This document shows positions 44,168 to 52,435 of a DNA stretch of 64,000 nt, one piece after another. A program made the translations under genes and the position numbers. The DNA is from Rhizobium sp. ICMP 5592 (GTDB taxonomy: Bacteria; Pseudomonadota; Alphaproteobacteria; Rhizobiales; Rhizobiaceae), in assembly GCF_009498525.1 (NCBI RefSeq), contig NZ_QSNT01000001.1, forward strand, positions 983,032 to 1,047,031, given 5' to 3'. Position 1 is the first letter of the stretch. Every line of letters starts with the position of its first letter. Below the pieces are notes generated by a model. It was not told where the DNA came from and did not search any database. It saw nothing but the letters and a program-made list of their open reading frames with translations.

Positions 44168-45099
44168 CGACAGAGCAGTTGGATCCCAGGGCGTTGCGCG
44201 ATGCCTTCGGTGCCTTTCCGACCGGGGTCACGGTGGTGACCACGCGCGATCAGGCCGGAGTGCCGATCGGCTTCACGGCGAACTCGTTTACCTCGGTATC
44301 GCTCGATCCGCCGCTTCTGCTGGTTTGCCTGGCAAAGACATCGCGCAACTTCACGGCGATGACGAGCGCGACCTCCTTTGCGATCAACGTGCTATCGGAG
44401 ACGCAAAAGCATATATCCAACACCTTCGCGCGGCCGGTTGAAGACAGGTTCGCGACCGTGGAATGGGCGTCGGGTTCTGCCGGCTGTCCGATATTGGCCG
44501 ATGTCGCTGCCTGGTTCGAATGCAACTTGGAACAGGTCATCGAAGCCGGCGACCATGTCATCCTGATGGGGCGGATCGCCGCGTTTGAGAACAGCGGCCG
44601 TAACGGACTGGGCTATGCCCGCGGCGGCTATTTTACGCCGATCCTCGCCAGCAAGGCCGTTTCGGCAGCGGCAGAGGGTGATATCGAGCTCGGAGCCGTT
44701 CTGGAGCGTCATGGCGAAGTCCTTCTCCTCGGCGATGACGTCCTTTCGCTGCCGGGTTGTGACGGCAAGGATGGCAGCCCGGCCGATATCCTGCGGGATT
44801 ATCTGGAAGAACTCACGGGTCTCTCAGTGACGATCGGCTTCCTCTATTCGGTCTATGAGGGCAAGAGCGACGGAAAGCAGCACATCGTCTATCGTGCCTT
44901 CGCCTCGGACGGCGAGCCGCGCAATGGCCGCTTCCTGAAGCCCGATACCTTGACCAAGGCGCGTTTCAAGACGAGTTCGACAGCCGATATCGTCGCGCGT
45001 TTCGCGGTCGAGAGCCAGATTGGCAATTTCGGCGTTTATTTCGGCGACGAGACCGTCGGCACGGTCCGCCCGGTTCCAGCAAAGGCGGCACGCGCATGA
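44164..45099 (+). CDS. Flavin reductase with C-terminal Nudix-like domain
   Basis: 311 residues, about 140 longer than a normal flavin reductase. The first 165 or so residues are the Flavin_Reduct (FMN-binding split-barrel) domain: AFGAFPTGVTVVTTRDQAG, GFTANSFTSVSLDPPLLLVCL and FAINVLSETQ. It would supply reduced FMN to the luciferase-like monooxygenase next door. From about residue 175 a second domain follows with a Nudix-like pattern: VLLLGDDVLSLPG, then a degenerate Nudix box, RDYLEELTGL (211-220), lacking the first catalytic Glu and carrying one extra residue. I infer a regulatory or nucleotide-binding role. The first domain is certain, the second is tentative. Confidence 0.85.
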   Translation: MTTEQLDPRALRDAFGAFPTGVTVVTTRDQAGVPIGFTANSFTSVSLDPPLLLVCLAKTSRNFTAMTSATSFAINVLSETQKHISNTFARPVEDRFATVEWASGSAGCPILADVAAWFECNLEQVIEAGDHVILMGRIAAFENSGRNGLGYARGGYFTPILASKAVSAAAEGDIELGAVLERHGEVLLLGDDVLSLPGCDGKDGSPADILRDYLEELTGLSVTIGFLYSVYEGKSDGKQHIVYRAFASDGEPRNGRFLKPDTLTKARFKTSSTADIVARFAVESQIGNFGVYFGDETVGTVRPVPAKAARA

Positions 45100-46136
45100 A
45101 ATTCTCTCTCTTTGTTCATATGGAACGTCTCGACGCCAGCCAAAGCCACAAGAGCCTCTATGAGGAATTCGTTGCGCTCTGCGAGATTGCCGACAAGGGC
45201 GGCATGCATGCCATCTGGACGGGCGAGCATCACGGCATGGATTTCACCATCGCCCCCAATCCCTTCGTGACCATTGCCGATCTGGCGCGCCGCACATCGC
45301 GGGCAAGGCTCGGGACCGGGACGGTGATTGCGCCGTTCTGGCATCCGATCAAGCTCGCAGGCGAGGCGGCCATGGCTGATATCATCTGCGACGGCCGGCT
45401 CGACATCGGCATTGCGCGCGGAGCCTATTCCTTCGAATACGAACGCCTGCTGCCGGGGCTCGACGCCTGGGGCGCCGGCCAGCGGATGCGCGAGCTGATC
45501 CCGGCGGTCAAGGGCATATGGAAGGGCGACTACGCCCATGACGGCGAGTTCTTCAAATTCCCGTCGACCACTTCGGCACCAAAGCCGCTGCAGGAGCCGA
45601 ACCCGCCGATCTGGGTGGCCGCGCGCGATCCGAACTCGCACGAGTTTGCCGTCGCTAACGGCTGCAATGTTCAGGTGACGCCGCTCTGGCAGGGCGATGA
45701 CGAAGTCGAAGGGCTGATGGGTCGCTTCAATGATGCCTGCGCCAAACATCCGCAGATCGAACGGCCGAAGATCATGCTGCTGCGCCACACCTATGTCGGC
45801 TCGTCGGAAGACGACATTGCGCAGGCCGCGCACGAGCTGAGCGTCTACTACAATTACTTCTTCGCCTGGTTTAAGAACGAGAAGCCTGTCAAGCAGGGCC
45901 TGATCGAGCGGATACCGGACGAGGAGATCAACGCGAACCCGATGCTGTCCGATGCGGTCATGCGCAGCAACAACGTCGTCGGTAATTCCGAGACCGTCAT
46001 TGCGCGCCTCAAGGCTTATGAAGCCCTGGGATATGACGAATATTCCTTCTGGATCGACACCGGCATGTCCTTCGAGCGCAAGAAGGCGTCGCTCGAACGC
46101 TTCATCGCCGAGGTCATGCCGGCATTTGCGGAGTGA
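45096..46136 (+). CDS. Luciferase-like (LLM-class) flavin-dependent monooxygenase
   Basis: 346-residue TIM-barrel enzyme of the bacterial luciferase-like family, using reduced FMN and O2. Family features are MKFSLFVHMERLD at the start, AIWTGEHHGMDFTIAPNPFVTIA near residues 39-60, RLGTGTVIAPFWHPIKLAGEAAMADIICDGRLDIGIARGA near 70-110, and PPIWVAARDPNSHEFA near 170. The ATGA overlap with the flavin reductase shows that the two are made as a two-component system. Substrate unknown; RutA (uracil) and alkanal/alkanesulfonate enzymes are relatives at family level only. Confidence 0.92.
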   Translation: MKFSLFVHMERLDASQSHKSLYEEFVALCEIADKGGMHAIWTGEHHGMDFTIAPNPFVTIADLARRTSRARLGTGTVIAPFWHPIKLAGEAAMADIICDGRLDIGIARGAYSFEYERLLPGLDAWGAGQRMRELIPAVKGIWKGDYAHDGEFFKFPSTTSAPKPLQEPNPPIWVAARDPNSHEFAVANGCNVQVTPLWQGDDEVEGLMGRFNDACAKHPQIERPKIMLLRHTYVGSSEDDIAQAAHELSVYYNYFFAWFKNEKPVKQGLIERIPDEEINANPMLSDAVMRSNNVVGNSETVIARLKAYEALGYDEYSFWIDTGMSFERKKASLERFIAEVMPAFAE

Positions 46137-46141
46137 GGCCC

Positions 46142-47605
46142 ATGCAACGCTTCCAGTCTTATATCGACGGCGAATTTTTAGACGGAGAGGCCCGGTTCCA
46201 GAGCGTCGATCCGGCGAGCGGCAAGGTCTGGGCCGAGATGCCGGAAGCGCGGGAAAACGACGTCGATTGCGCGGTCAACGCGGCCGAAAAGGCGCTCCAT
46301 GACGGCCCATGGTCGAAACTGACGGCCACGCAGCGCGGTAAACTCCTCTACAAGCTTGCGGATCTGGTTGCGGCCAATGCGCAAAAGCTTGCCGAGTTCG
46401 AGACCCGCGACACCGGCAAGATCATCCGCGAGACATCCGCGCAAATCGCCTATGTCGCCGACTATTATCGTTACTACGCCGGTCTCGCCGACAAGATCGA
46501 GGGGGCATACCTCCCGATCGACAAGCCGGACATGGATGTCTGGCTGCGGCGCGAGCCGATCGGCGTGGTCGCCATGGTCGTCCCTTGGAACAGCCAGTTG
46601 TTTCTCTCCGCTGTCAAGATCGGCCCGGCGCTGGCGGCCGGTTGCACCATGGTCGTCAAGGCGTCCGAGGATGGGCCGGCGCCGCTTCTGGAGTTCGCCC
46701 GCCTCGTCCACGAGGCAGGCTTTCCGGCCGGCGTCGTCAACATCATCACCGGCTTCGGTCCCTCCTGCGGCTCGGCCCTCAGCCGGCATCCGAAGGTCGC
46801 GCATATCGCCTTCACCGGTGGACCCGAAACGGCGCGTCATGTCGTGCGCAATTCGGCGGAAAATCTTGCCTCCACCTCGCTCGAACTCGGCGGCAAGTCG
46901 CCCTTCGTCGTCTTTGCCGATGCGGATCTCGAAAGTGCCGCCAATGCCCAGGTCGCGGGTATCTTCGCCGCGACCGGTCAAAGCTGCGTCGCAGGCTCGC
47001 GGCTGATTGTCGAGCGAGGTGTCAAGGACAAGTTCCTGGCCATGCTGAAGGCAAAGGCGGAGGTGATCCGTATCGGGGCGCCTCTGGATATGGCGACCGA
47101 AGTCGGACCGCTCGCGACGAAACGCCAGCAGGATCATGTTGCGGCACTGGTTGAAAGATCCGTCCAGAGCGGCGCCCGCCTCGTGACGGGCGGCAGCAGG
47201 CCGGATGGCGATGGCTTTTACTTCCCGCCGACAATTCTCGACTGCGATGATGTGGCTTCGCCCTCGCTCGCCGAGGAGTTTTTCGGCCCTGTCCTGTCGG
47301 TCGTCTCGTTCGAAACCGAAGCTGAGGCATTGGCGCTTGCCAATGATACCCGCTACGGCCTCGCCTCCGGCGTCTTCACCCAGAACCTCACGCGTGCTCA
47401 CCGCCTGATGAAGGGTCTGCGTGCCGGCATCGTCTGGGTCAACACCTATCGCGCGGTGTCGCCGATCGCGCCCTTCGGCGGTTTCGGGCTCTCCGGTCAT
47501 GGTCGCGAAGGCGGGCTGGCGGCGGCCCTCGACTATACCCGCACGAAGACGATCTGGCTCCGGACGTCGGATGATCCGATCCCCGATCCCTTCGTGATGA
47601 GGTGA
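46142..47605 (+). CDS. NAD(P)-dependent aldehyde dehydrogenase
   Basis: 487-residue ALDH. Catalytic Cys C282 is in GQSCVAGSRL, the general base E248 in LELGGKSPFV, the cofactor-binding MVVPWNSQLFLSAVKIGPALAAG block is near 142-164, and the GFGLSGHGREGG block near 450. It oxidises an aldehyde, probably released by the monooxygenase/hydrolase step, to an acid. I chose the ATG at 46142 (GTGAGG upstream) over a GTG three codons earlier. Five bp after the monooxygenase. Confidence 0.94.
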   Translation: MQRFQSYIDGEFLDGEARFQSVDPASGKVWAEMPEARENDVDCAVNAAEKALHDGPWSKLTATQRGKLLYKLADLVAANAQKLAEFETRDTGKIIRETSAQIAYVADYYRYYAGLADKIEGAYLPIDKPDMDVWLRREPIGVVAMVVPWNSQLFLSAVKIGPALAAGCTMVVKASEDGPAPLLEFARLVHEAGFPAGVVNIITGFGPSCGSALSRHPKVAHIAFTGGPETARHVVRNSAENLASTSLELGGKSPFVVFADADLESAANAQVAGIFAATGQSCVAGSRLIVERGVKDKFLAMLKAKAEVIRIGAPLDMATEVGPLATKRQQDHVAALVERSVQSGARLVTGGSRPDGDGFYFPPTILDCDDVASPSLAEEFFGPVLSVVSFETEAEALALANDTRYGLASGVFTQNLTRAHRLMKGLRAGIVWVNTYRAVSPIAPFGGFGLSGHGREGGLAAALDYTRTKTIWLRTSDDPIPDPFVMR

Positions 47606-47610
47606 CGCCG

Positions 47611-47943
47611 ATGTTTTACGAAATCCGCACCTATCGGCTGAAGAACGGCACGATCCCGCAATATCTGAAGGTCGTCGAGGAGGAGGGGATCGTCATCCAG
47701 AAAGCCCATCTCGGCAATCTGGTCGGTTATTTCTTTTCCGAGATCGGGACCATCAACGAGATCGTTCACATCTGGGCCTTTGCGAGCCTCGACGATCGCG
47801 AGGCGCGGCGGCAGAAACTGGCTGCCGATCCGCGATGGCAGGCCTTCCTGCCGAAAATCCGCGACCTGATCGAAGTGGCTGAGAACAAGATTATGAAGCC
47901 GGCGAGCTTTTCTCCGCAAGGAGTGAGCGCGCCCGCCGCATAA
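47611..47943 (+). CDS. NIPSNAP-family protein
   Basis: 110-residue dimeric alpha-beta barrel protein of the NIPSNAP family, opening MFYEIRTYRLKNGTIPQYL, with FSEIGTINEIVHIWAF near residue 45 and DDREARRQKLAADPRWQAFLP near 65-85. The biochemical role of the family is not settled, though bacterial members occur in catabolic operons. I chose the ATG at 47611, with GAGGTGA before it, over a GTG three codons earlier that overlaps the ALDH stop. It is the last enzyme-type gene before the importer. Confidence 0.88.
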   Translation: MFYEIRTYRLKNGTIPQYLKVVEEEGIVIQKAHLGNLVGYFFSEIGTINEIVHIWAFASLDDREARRQKLAADPRWQAFLPKIRDLIEVAENKIMKPASFSPQGVSAPAA

Positions 47944-47982
47944 GGCATGCCTGTAAGACATTAAAAACAAGGACAAGGGAAC

Positions 47983-48993
47983 ATGAAAGCAAGAATTGCA
48001 CTCGCGGCCTTTGCCGCAATAATGGCAGTGTCCGGGGCCGCCAGGGCCGATACGCTCGTCTTTACGAGCTGGGGAGGGACGACACAGGACGCGCAGAAGG
48101 CTGCCTGGGTGAACCCGTTCACCGACAAGACCGGCATTGCCGTCGCGCAGGATGGTCCGACCGACTACGGCAAGCTGAAGGCCATGGTCGAGGCGGGTCA
48201 GGTGACCTGGGACGTCGTCGACGTCGAGGGCGATTATGCCGCGCAGGCGGGCAAGACCGGGCTCCTGGAAAAGCTCGACTTCTCCGTCATCGACAAGTCA
48301 AAGCTCGATCCGCGTTTCGTCACGGACTATTCGGTCGGCAGCTTCTATTATTCCTTCGTCATCGGCTGCAACGCGGATGCCGTCAGCGTCTGCCCGAAGA
48401 CATGGGCCGATCTGTTCGACACTGCGAAGTTTCCCGGCAAGCGCACCTTCTACAAATGGTCGGCTCCAGGCGTGATCGAGGCGGCGCTACTTGCCGACGG
48501 TGTTCCCGCCGACAAGCTCTACCCGCTTGATCTCGACCGGGCGTTCAAGAAGCTGGACACGATCAAGTCGGACATCGTCTGGTGGTCGAGCGGTGCGCAG
48601 TCGCAACAGCTGCTCGCATCCGCCGAAGCTCCGTTCGGCAGCCTCTGGAACGGTCGCATGACCGCGCTTGCCGCCAGCGGCGTCAAGACGGACACCTCCT
48701 GGAACCAGAACATCACCGCTGCCGATTCCCTCGTCGTGCCCAAGGGCGCTCCGAACATGGAAGCAGCGATGAAGTTCATCGCTCTGGCAGCATCCGCCCA
48801 GCCGCAGGCCGATCTGGCGAAGGCGACCGGCTATGCACCGATCAATGTCGAGTCGGCAAAGCTGATGGATCCGGCAACGGCCAAGACCCTGCCGGACCAG
48901 CAGACCGCCGGCCAGGTCAATGCCGACATGTCATATTGGGCCGAGAACCGTGATGCCATCGGCAAGCGGTGGTATGCCTGGCAGGCCAAATAG
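47983..48993 (+). CDS. Polyamine-type ABC importer solute-binding protein (PotD-like)
   Basis: 336-residue periplasmic protein of the spermidine/putrescine (PotD/PotF) binding family. Sec signal at residues 1-22 (ending ARA before DTLVFTSWGG, the typical mature start). The body has FEVAQAGQVTWDVVDVEGDYAAQ-type features near 65-85 and WWSSGAQSQQLLASAEAPFGSLWNGR near 200-225, typical of the family. The Asp/Glu residues that clamp the polyamine amines are partly present, but I cannot fix the ligand. The ligand is likely the nitrogen compound that this cluster oxidises. Confidence 0.9.
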   Translation: MKARIALAAFAAIMAVSGAARADTLVFTSWGGTTQDAQKAAWVNPFTDKTGIAVAQDGPTDYGKLKAMVEAGQVTWDVVDVEGDYAAQAGKTGLLEKLDFSVIDKSKLDPRFVTDYSVGSFYYSFVIGCNADAVSVCPKTWADLFDTAKFPGKRTFYKWSAPGVIEAALLADGVPADKLYPLDLDRAFKKLDTIKSDIVWWSSGAQSQQLLASAEAPFGSLWNGRMTALAASGVKTDTSWNQNITAADSLVVPKGAPNMEAAMKFIALAASAQPQADLAKATGYAPINVESAKLMDPATAKTLPDQQTAGQVNADMSYWAENRDAIGKRWYAWQAK

Positions 48994-49016
48994 GCTGAAG
49001 CACATCAGAAGAAGCG

Positions 49017-49037
49017 CCGCGGGCATCTTGCCCGCGG
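49017..49037 (+). other. Stem-loop between PotD-like and PotB-like genes
   Basis: Perfect 8-bp stem CCGCGGGC / GCCCGCGG with an ATCTT loop, 24 bp after the binding-protein stop in a 117-bp gap. No T-run. Fits a 3'-end protecting hairpin that raises binding-protein level over the membrane subunits. Confidence 0.6.
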
Positions 49038-49110
49038 AGCAGGAGGAGCGGGTCGGGAGCCTGCTTGGGAGCCGGCCGTTCATCTGCGCTCGAGGCGGGA
49101 AAGGAATGCC

Positions 49111-49983
49111 ATGTCGACATATATTGACGTCGCCAGCGAGACCGCGCCCGCGTCGAGGGCGGCAAGGCCTAATGGCTTCGGCGGGGCCATGCCGGCGCTG
49201 GTCTTCGTCGCCATCTTCTTCGTCGTTCCGGTCGTCGCCCTTCTACTGCGCAGTGTGATGGAGCCGGCTCTGGGCTTTGGCAATTATGCCGAGCTGCTGG
49301 GCTCGGCCACCTATCTCAAGATATTCGCCAATACCTTTATCGTCTCCGGCCTCGTCACCGTCATTTCGCTGCTGATCGGCTTTCCCGTCGCCTGGACGCT
49401 GGCGATTATGCCGACGAGACTGGCCTCGTTGATCTTCGCTGTCCTGCTTTTGTCGATGTGGACCAACTTGCTCGCCCGGACCTATGCCTGGATGGTGCTG
49501 CTTCAGCGCACCGGGCTGATCAACAAGATGCTGCTGGGAATGGGATTGATCGACAAGCCCCTGGCGCTCGTCAACAACCTGACCGGCGTGACCATCGGCA
49601 TGACCTATATCATGCTGCCCTTCATCATCCTGCCGCTCTATGGCGTCATCCGCAAAATCGACCCGGCCATTCTACAGGCGGCAGCACTTTGCGGCGCGAG
49701 CCGCTGGCAGTGCCTGACCCGCGTTCTCCTGCCTCTGGCCGCGCCGGGCATGGTGGCGGGTGCGCTGATGGTCTTCGTCATGTCGCTTGGCTACTACGTC
49801 ACGCCGTCTCTTCTCGGCGGCACGGCAAATATGATGCTGGCGGAACTGATCGCCCAGTTCGTGCAGTCTCTCGTCAATTGGGGTATGGGCGGGGCCGCGG
49901 CCCTTGTTCTCCTCGTCGTCACGCTGTCGCTCTATGCCCTGCAGTTGCGGCTGTTCGGCGTGCAGAACACGGGAGGGCGCTGA
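49111..49983 (+). CDS. Polyamine-type ABC importer permease (PotB-like)
   Basis: 290-residue inner-membrane permease with six hydrophobic segments (first at about 29-49) and an EAA loop (AILQAAALCGASRWQCLTRVLLP) near residue 190. It belongs to the PotB/FbpB-like group. AAGGAATG precedes the start. It partners with the next gene, one base away. Confidence 0.93.
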   Translation: MSTYIDVASETAPASRAARPNGFGGAMPALVFVAIFFVVPVVALLLRSVMEPALGFGNYAELLGSATYLKIFANTFIVSGLVTVISLLIGFPVAWTLAIMPTRLASLIFAVLLLSMWTNLLARTYAWMVLLQRTGLINKMLLGMGLIDKPLALVNNLTGVTIGMTYIMLPFIILPLYGVIRKIDPAILQAAALCGASRWQCLTRVLLPLAAPGMVAGALMVFVMSLGYYVTPSLLGGTANMMLAELIAQFVQSLVNWGMGGAAALVLLVVTLSLYALQLRLFGVQNTGGR

Positions 49984-49984
49984 G

Positions 49985-50785
49985 ATGCTGCTCAATTTCG
50001 ACCGTCTCGGCTGGTGGAAGTATGTGCTTCTGGCGATAACCCTGCTGACGGCAGCCTTCCTGCTGTTGCCCATCGTCTTCATTGCGGCGCTTTCCTTCGG
50101 GTCGTCGCAATGGCTGATCTTTCCGCCTCCCGGCTGGACGCTGAAATGGTATGACGAGCTCTTCTCCGATCCTCAGTGGCTGGCGTCGGCCTGGACGAGC
50201 TTCAAGATCGCGTCGATCGTCACGGTTCTGTCCGTGCTGCTCGGGCTCGTGACGTCCTTCGGGCTGGTGCGCGGCACCTTCCTATTCCGCAATACGCTGA
50301 AAGCGCTTTTCTTGACGCCGATGATCCTGCCCGTCGTCGTTCTTGCAGTGGCGCTTTACGCGTTTTTCCTGCGGATTGGCCTTGGCGGAACCCTGGTCGG
50401 CTTCGTCATCTCGCATCTGGTTCTGGCGCTGCCCTTTTCCATCCTCTCCATTTCCAATGCGCTCGAAGGCTTCGATAAATCCATCGAGGATGCGGCGGTG
50501 CTGTGCGGCGCCTCACCACTTGAGGCGAAGATCAGGGTAACCCTGCCGGCAATCAGCCACGGGCTGTTTTCCGCTGCCGTCTTCTCGTTCCTGACCTCCT
50601 GGGACGAAGTGGTGGTGGCGATCTTCATGGCGAGCCCGACGCTGCAGACGCTGCCGGTGAAAGTATGGGCGACGCTGCGGCAAGATCTGACGCCGGTCGT
50701 GGCGGCCGCCTCGTCCCTCCTCATCCTTTTGACGATCACGTTGATGGCGCTTGTCGCGATCGCACGCAAGGTACTGAAATCATGA
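49985..50785 (+). CDS. Polyamine-type ABC importer permease (PotC-like)
   Basis: 266-residue inner-membrane permease with six hydrophobic segments and an EAA loop (KSIEDAAVLCGASPLEAKIRVTLP) near residue 165. The ATG at 49985 follows the upstream stop by one base; the open frame runs back to 49904, inside the other gene. Ends with ATGA overlap with the ATPase gene. Confidence 0.93.
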   Translation: MLLNFDRLGWWKYVLLAITLLTAAFLLLPIVFIAALSFGSSQWLIFPPPGWTLKWYDELFSDPQWLASAWTSFKIASIVTVLSVLLGLVTSFGLVRGTFLFRNTLKALFLTPMILPVVVLAVALYAFFLRIGLGGTLVGFVISHLVLALPFSILSISNALEGFDKSIEDAAVLCGASPLEAKIRVTLPAISHGLFSAAVFSFLTSWDEVVVAIFMASPTLQTLPVKVWATLRQDLTPVVAAASSLLILLTITLMALVAIARKVLKS

Positions 50786-51861
50786 GCGAACCCTTCCTGA
50801 AGATCAAAGGCATCCGCAAGGAGTACGGTCCTGTCGTTGCCGTGCACGATGTCAATCTGGAGGTTCGGCGCGGCGAGTTCCTGACATTTCTCGGACCATC
50901 CGGTTCGGGCAAGAGCACGACGCTCTACATATTGGCGGGCTTCGAAAATCCGACCAAGGGTGATATCATCCTCGATGGGCAAACCCTGCTGTCGACGCCG
51001 TCGCACAAGCGCAATATCGGCATGGTCTTCCAGCGCTATACCCTGTTTCCGCATCTGACCGTCGGCGAGAATATCGCCTTTCCCCTGAAGGTGCGGCGCA
51101 AGTCCAAGGCTGAGGTCGACGCCAAGGTGAAGGAGATGCTGCGGCTTGTTCGCCTCGAAGGCTTCGAGGATCGCAAACCGTCGCAGATGTCGGGCGGCCA
51201 GCAGCAGCGCGTCGCGCTCGCCAGGGCATTGGCCTACGACCCGCCGGTGCTTCTGATGGACGAGCCGCTGTCGGCGCTCGACAAGAAGCTGCGCGAGGAA
51301 ATTCAGCACGAGATAAGGCGTATCCATCAGCAGACCGAGGTGACGATCCTCTACGTGACGCATGACCAGGAAGAGGCATTGCGGCTTTCCGATCGCATCG
51401 CCGTTTTCTCCAAGGGCATCATCGACCAGATCGGCACCGGGCCGGAACTCTATGCCAATCCGCGTACCCGCTTCGTCGCCGAATTCATCGGCGATAGCGA
51501 CTTCATCTCCTGCGATCTCCTATCATCCAATAATGGCCAGGCGACGATCTCGCTCGGCGGCAACTCGGTGTTCGAGCGGATCCCGGTTCATGGCAAGGCG
51601 ACCGCAGCCGGGAAAGCGGCCCTGATGCTGCGGCCGGAGCGCATCCGGCTGGGGCGCGGCAATGGCGCGAGCGAAGGCTTCAGCGCGACGGTCAGCGACA
51701 TCACCTTTCTCGGCAACAATGTCCATGTGGCAACGCAAACGGCGGCCGGTGAAGCTCTGTCAGTGCGATTGCCGTTCGGCCACGAGGCGATCTCGGGCTT
51801 GAACCGTGGCGACCGGGTGCATCTCGAATTCGATCCGGATGCCGCGCATGTGTTTTGCTGA
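50782..51861 (+). CDS. Polyamine-type ABC importer ATPase (PotA-like)
   Basis: 359-residue ATPase. Walker A GPSGSGKS at 38-45, Q-loop VFQRYTLFPHLTV near 84, signature MSGGQQQRVALARALAY near 136-152, Walker B VLLMDEPLSALDKK near 157, switch His in VTHDQEEALRL near 192, and a C-terminal TOBE domain (about 275-355). Start overlaps the PotC-like stop (ATGA). Last gene of the cluster that starts at 42702. Confidence 0.95.
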   Translation: MSEPFLKIKGIRKEYGPVVAVHDVNLEVRRGEFLTFLGPSGSGKSTTLYILAGFENPTKGDIILDGQTLLSTPSHKRNIGMVFQRYTLFPHLTVGENIAFPLKVRRKSKAEVDAKVKEMLRLVRLEGFEDRKPSQMSGGQQQRVALARALAYDPPVLLMDEPLSALDKKLREEIQHEIRRIHQQTEVTILYVTHDQEEALRLSDRIAVFSKGIIDQIGTGPELYANPRTRFVAEFIGDSDFISCDLLSSNNGQATISLGGNSVFERIPVHGKATAAGKAALMLRPERIRLGRGNGASEGFSATVSDITFLGNNVHVATQTAAGEALSVRLPFGHEAISGLNRGDRVHLEFDPDAAHVFC

Positions 51862-51919
51862 CGGTTACGATTGAGGCGCGGCGATGGTGTGACGCCGCCC
51901 ATCCTGCTAGCTTACGCCT

Positions 51920-52177
51920 ATGTCCAATGAATTCCATATCGGCCGATGCCCACAATGCCGGCAAGGGCGCCTCTTTCTGTTTCGGAATGTCGAGACAGGG
52001 GATATCTATGGCCACTGCGAAGAATGCGAGCACGGATATCTTTCACCGGATGACCTTGAGGCAGAGCAAGGAGGGTTTCTGACCTTACTTGATGATGCGG
52101 ACGCCGAATGGGCGACACGGGAAGAGGTCGCCCGGAGCGTTTGGGCAAACTATAAGCTCTGGATTGTCGAAAAATAG
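51920..52177 (+). CDS. Small zinc-ribbon-like protein, 85 aa
   Basis: 85-residue protein that I do not recognise beyond its metal site. Two CxxC pairs, C10/C13 (CPQC) and C33/C36 (CEEC), about 20 residues apart, look like a four-Cys zinc ribbon over residues 8-40. An acidic helix follows (DDLEAEQGGFLTLLDDADAEW, split here as one stretch ending at W) and a basic/aromatic tail (NYKLWIVEK). Coding character is supported by the domain and by a plausible start 58 bp after the ATPase. It may be a stray housekeeping gene or an accessory of the cluster; function unknown. Confidence 0.7.
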   Translation: MSNEFHIGRCPQCRQGRLFLFRNVETGDIYGHCEECEHGYLSPDDLEAEQGGFLTLLDDADAEWATREEVARSVWANYKLWIVEK

Positions 52178-52290
52178 GCCACATAGCCCTGACATTCATC
52201 GGTCTATAGCCGGCGGCTTGGAGGCAGACCTCCATATCGCAAGGACGACATTACGTGTCGCTTTAGCATATTATTATAAGCAAGCGCCTC

Positions 52291-52320
52291 CCTTCAGAGG
52301 GTAAAATCTTCCGCTGAAGG
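52291..52320 (+). terminator. Weak stem-loop between the zinc-ribbon gene and sfnG
   Basis: CCTTCAG (52291-52297) pairs with CTGAAGG (52314-52320) over a 16-nt loop. It lies in the 258-bp gap after the zinc-ribbon gene. It could end that transcript. The gap also holds ATCTA/TAGAT arms near 52393-52411, just before sfnG, which may be a regulator site. Otherwise I see nothing there. Confidence 0.35.
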
Positions 52321-52435
52321 CGCCTTCAATGCGTTCGATCGATCTCCCGTGCGCCCAAGATTAGGACGTCCTTGCCTTTCAATAGACCAGTAAATCTATA
52401 GGGTATTTAGATAAATTGGAGAGAGGGAAACCGGT

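Noticed and set aside
42702..47605. Assignment of the cluster to the Rut pyrimidine pathway
   Set aside because: Only the LLM monooxygenase, flavin reductase and alpha/beta hydrolase have loose counterparts. No RutB isochorismatase, RutC or RutE-type gene or RutG-type permease is present, and an ALDH, DUF1185 and polyamine-type importer are added.
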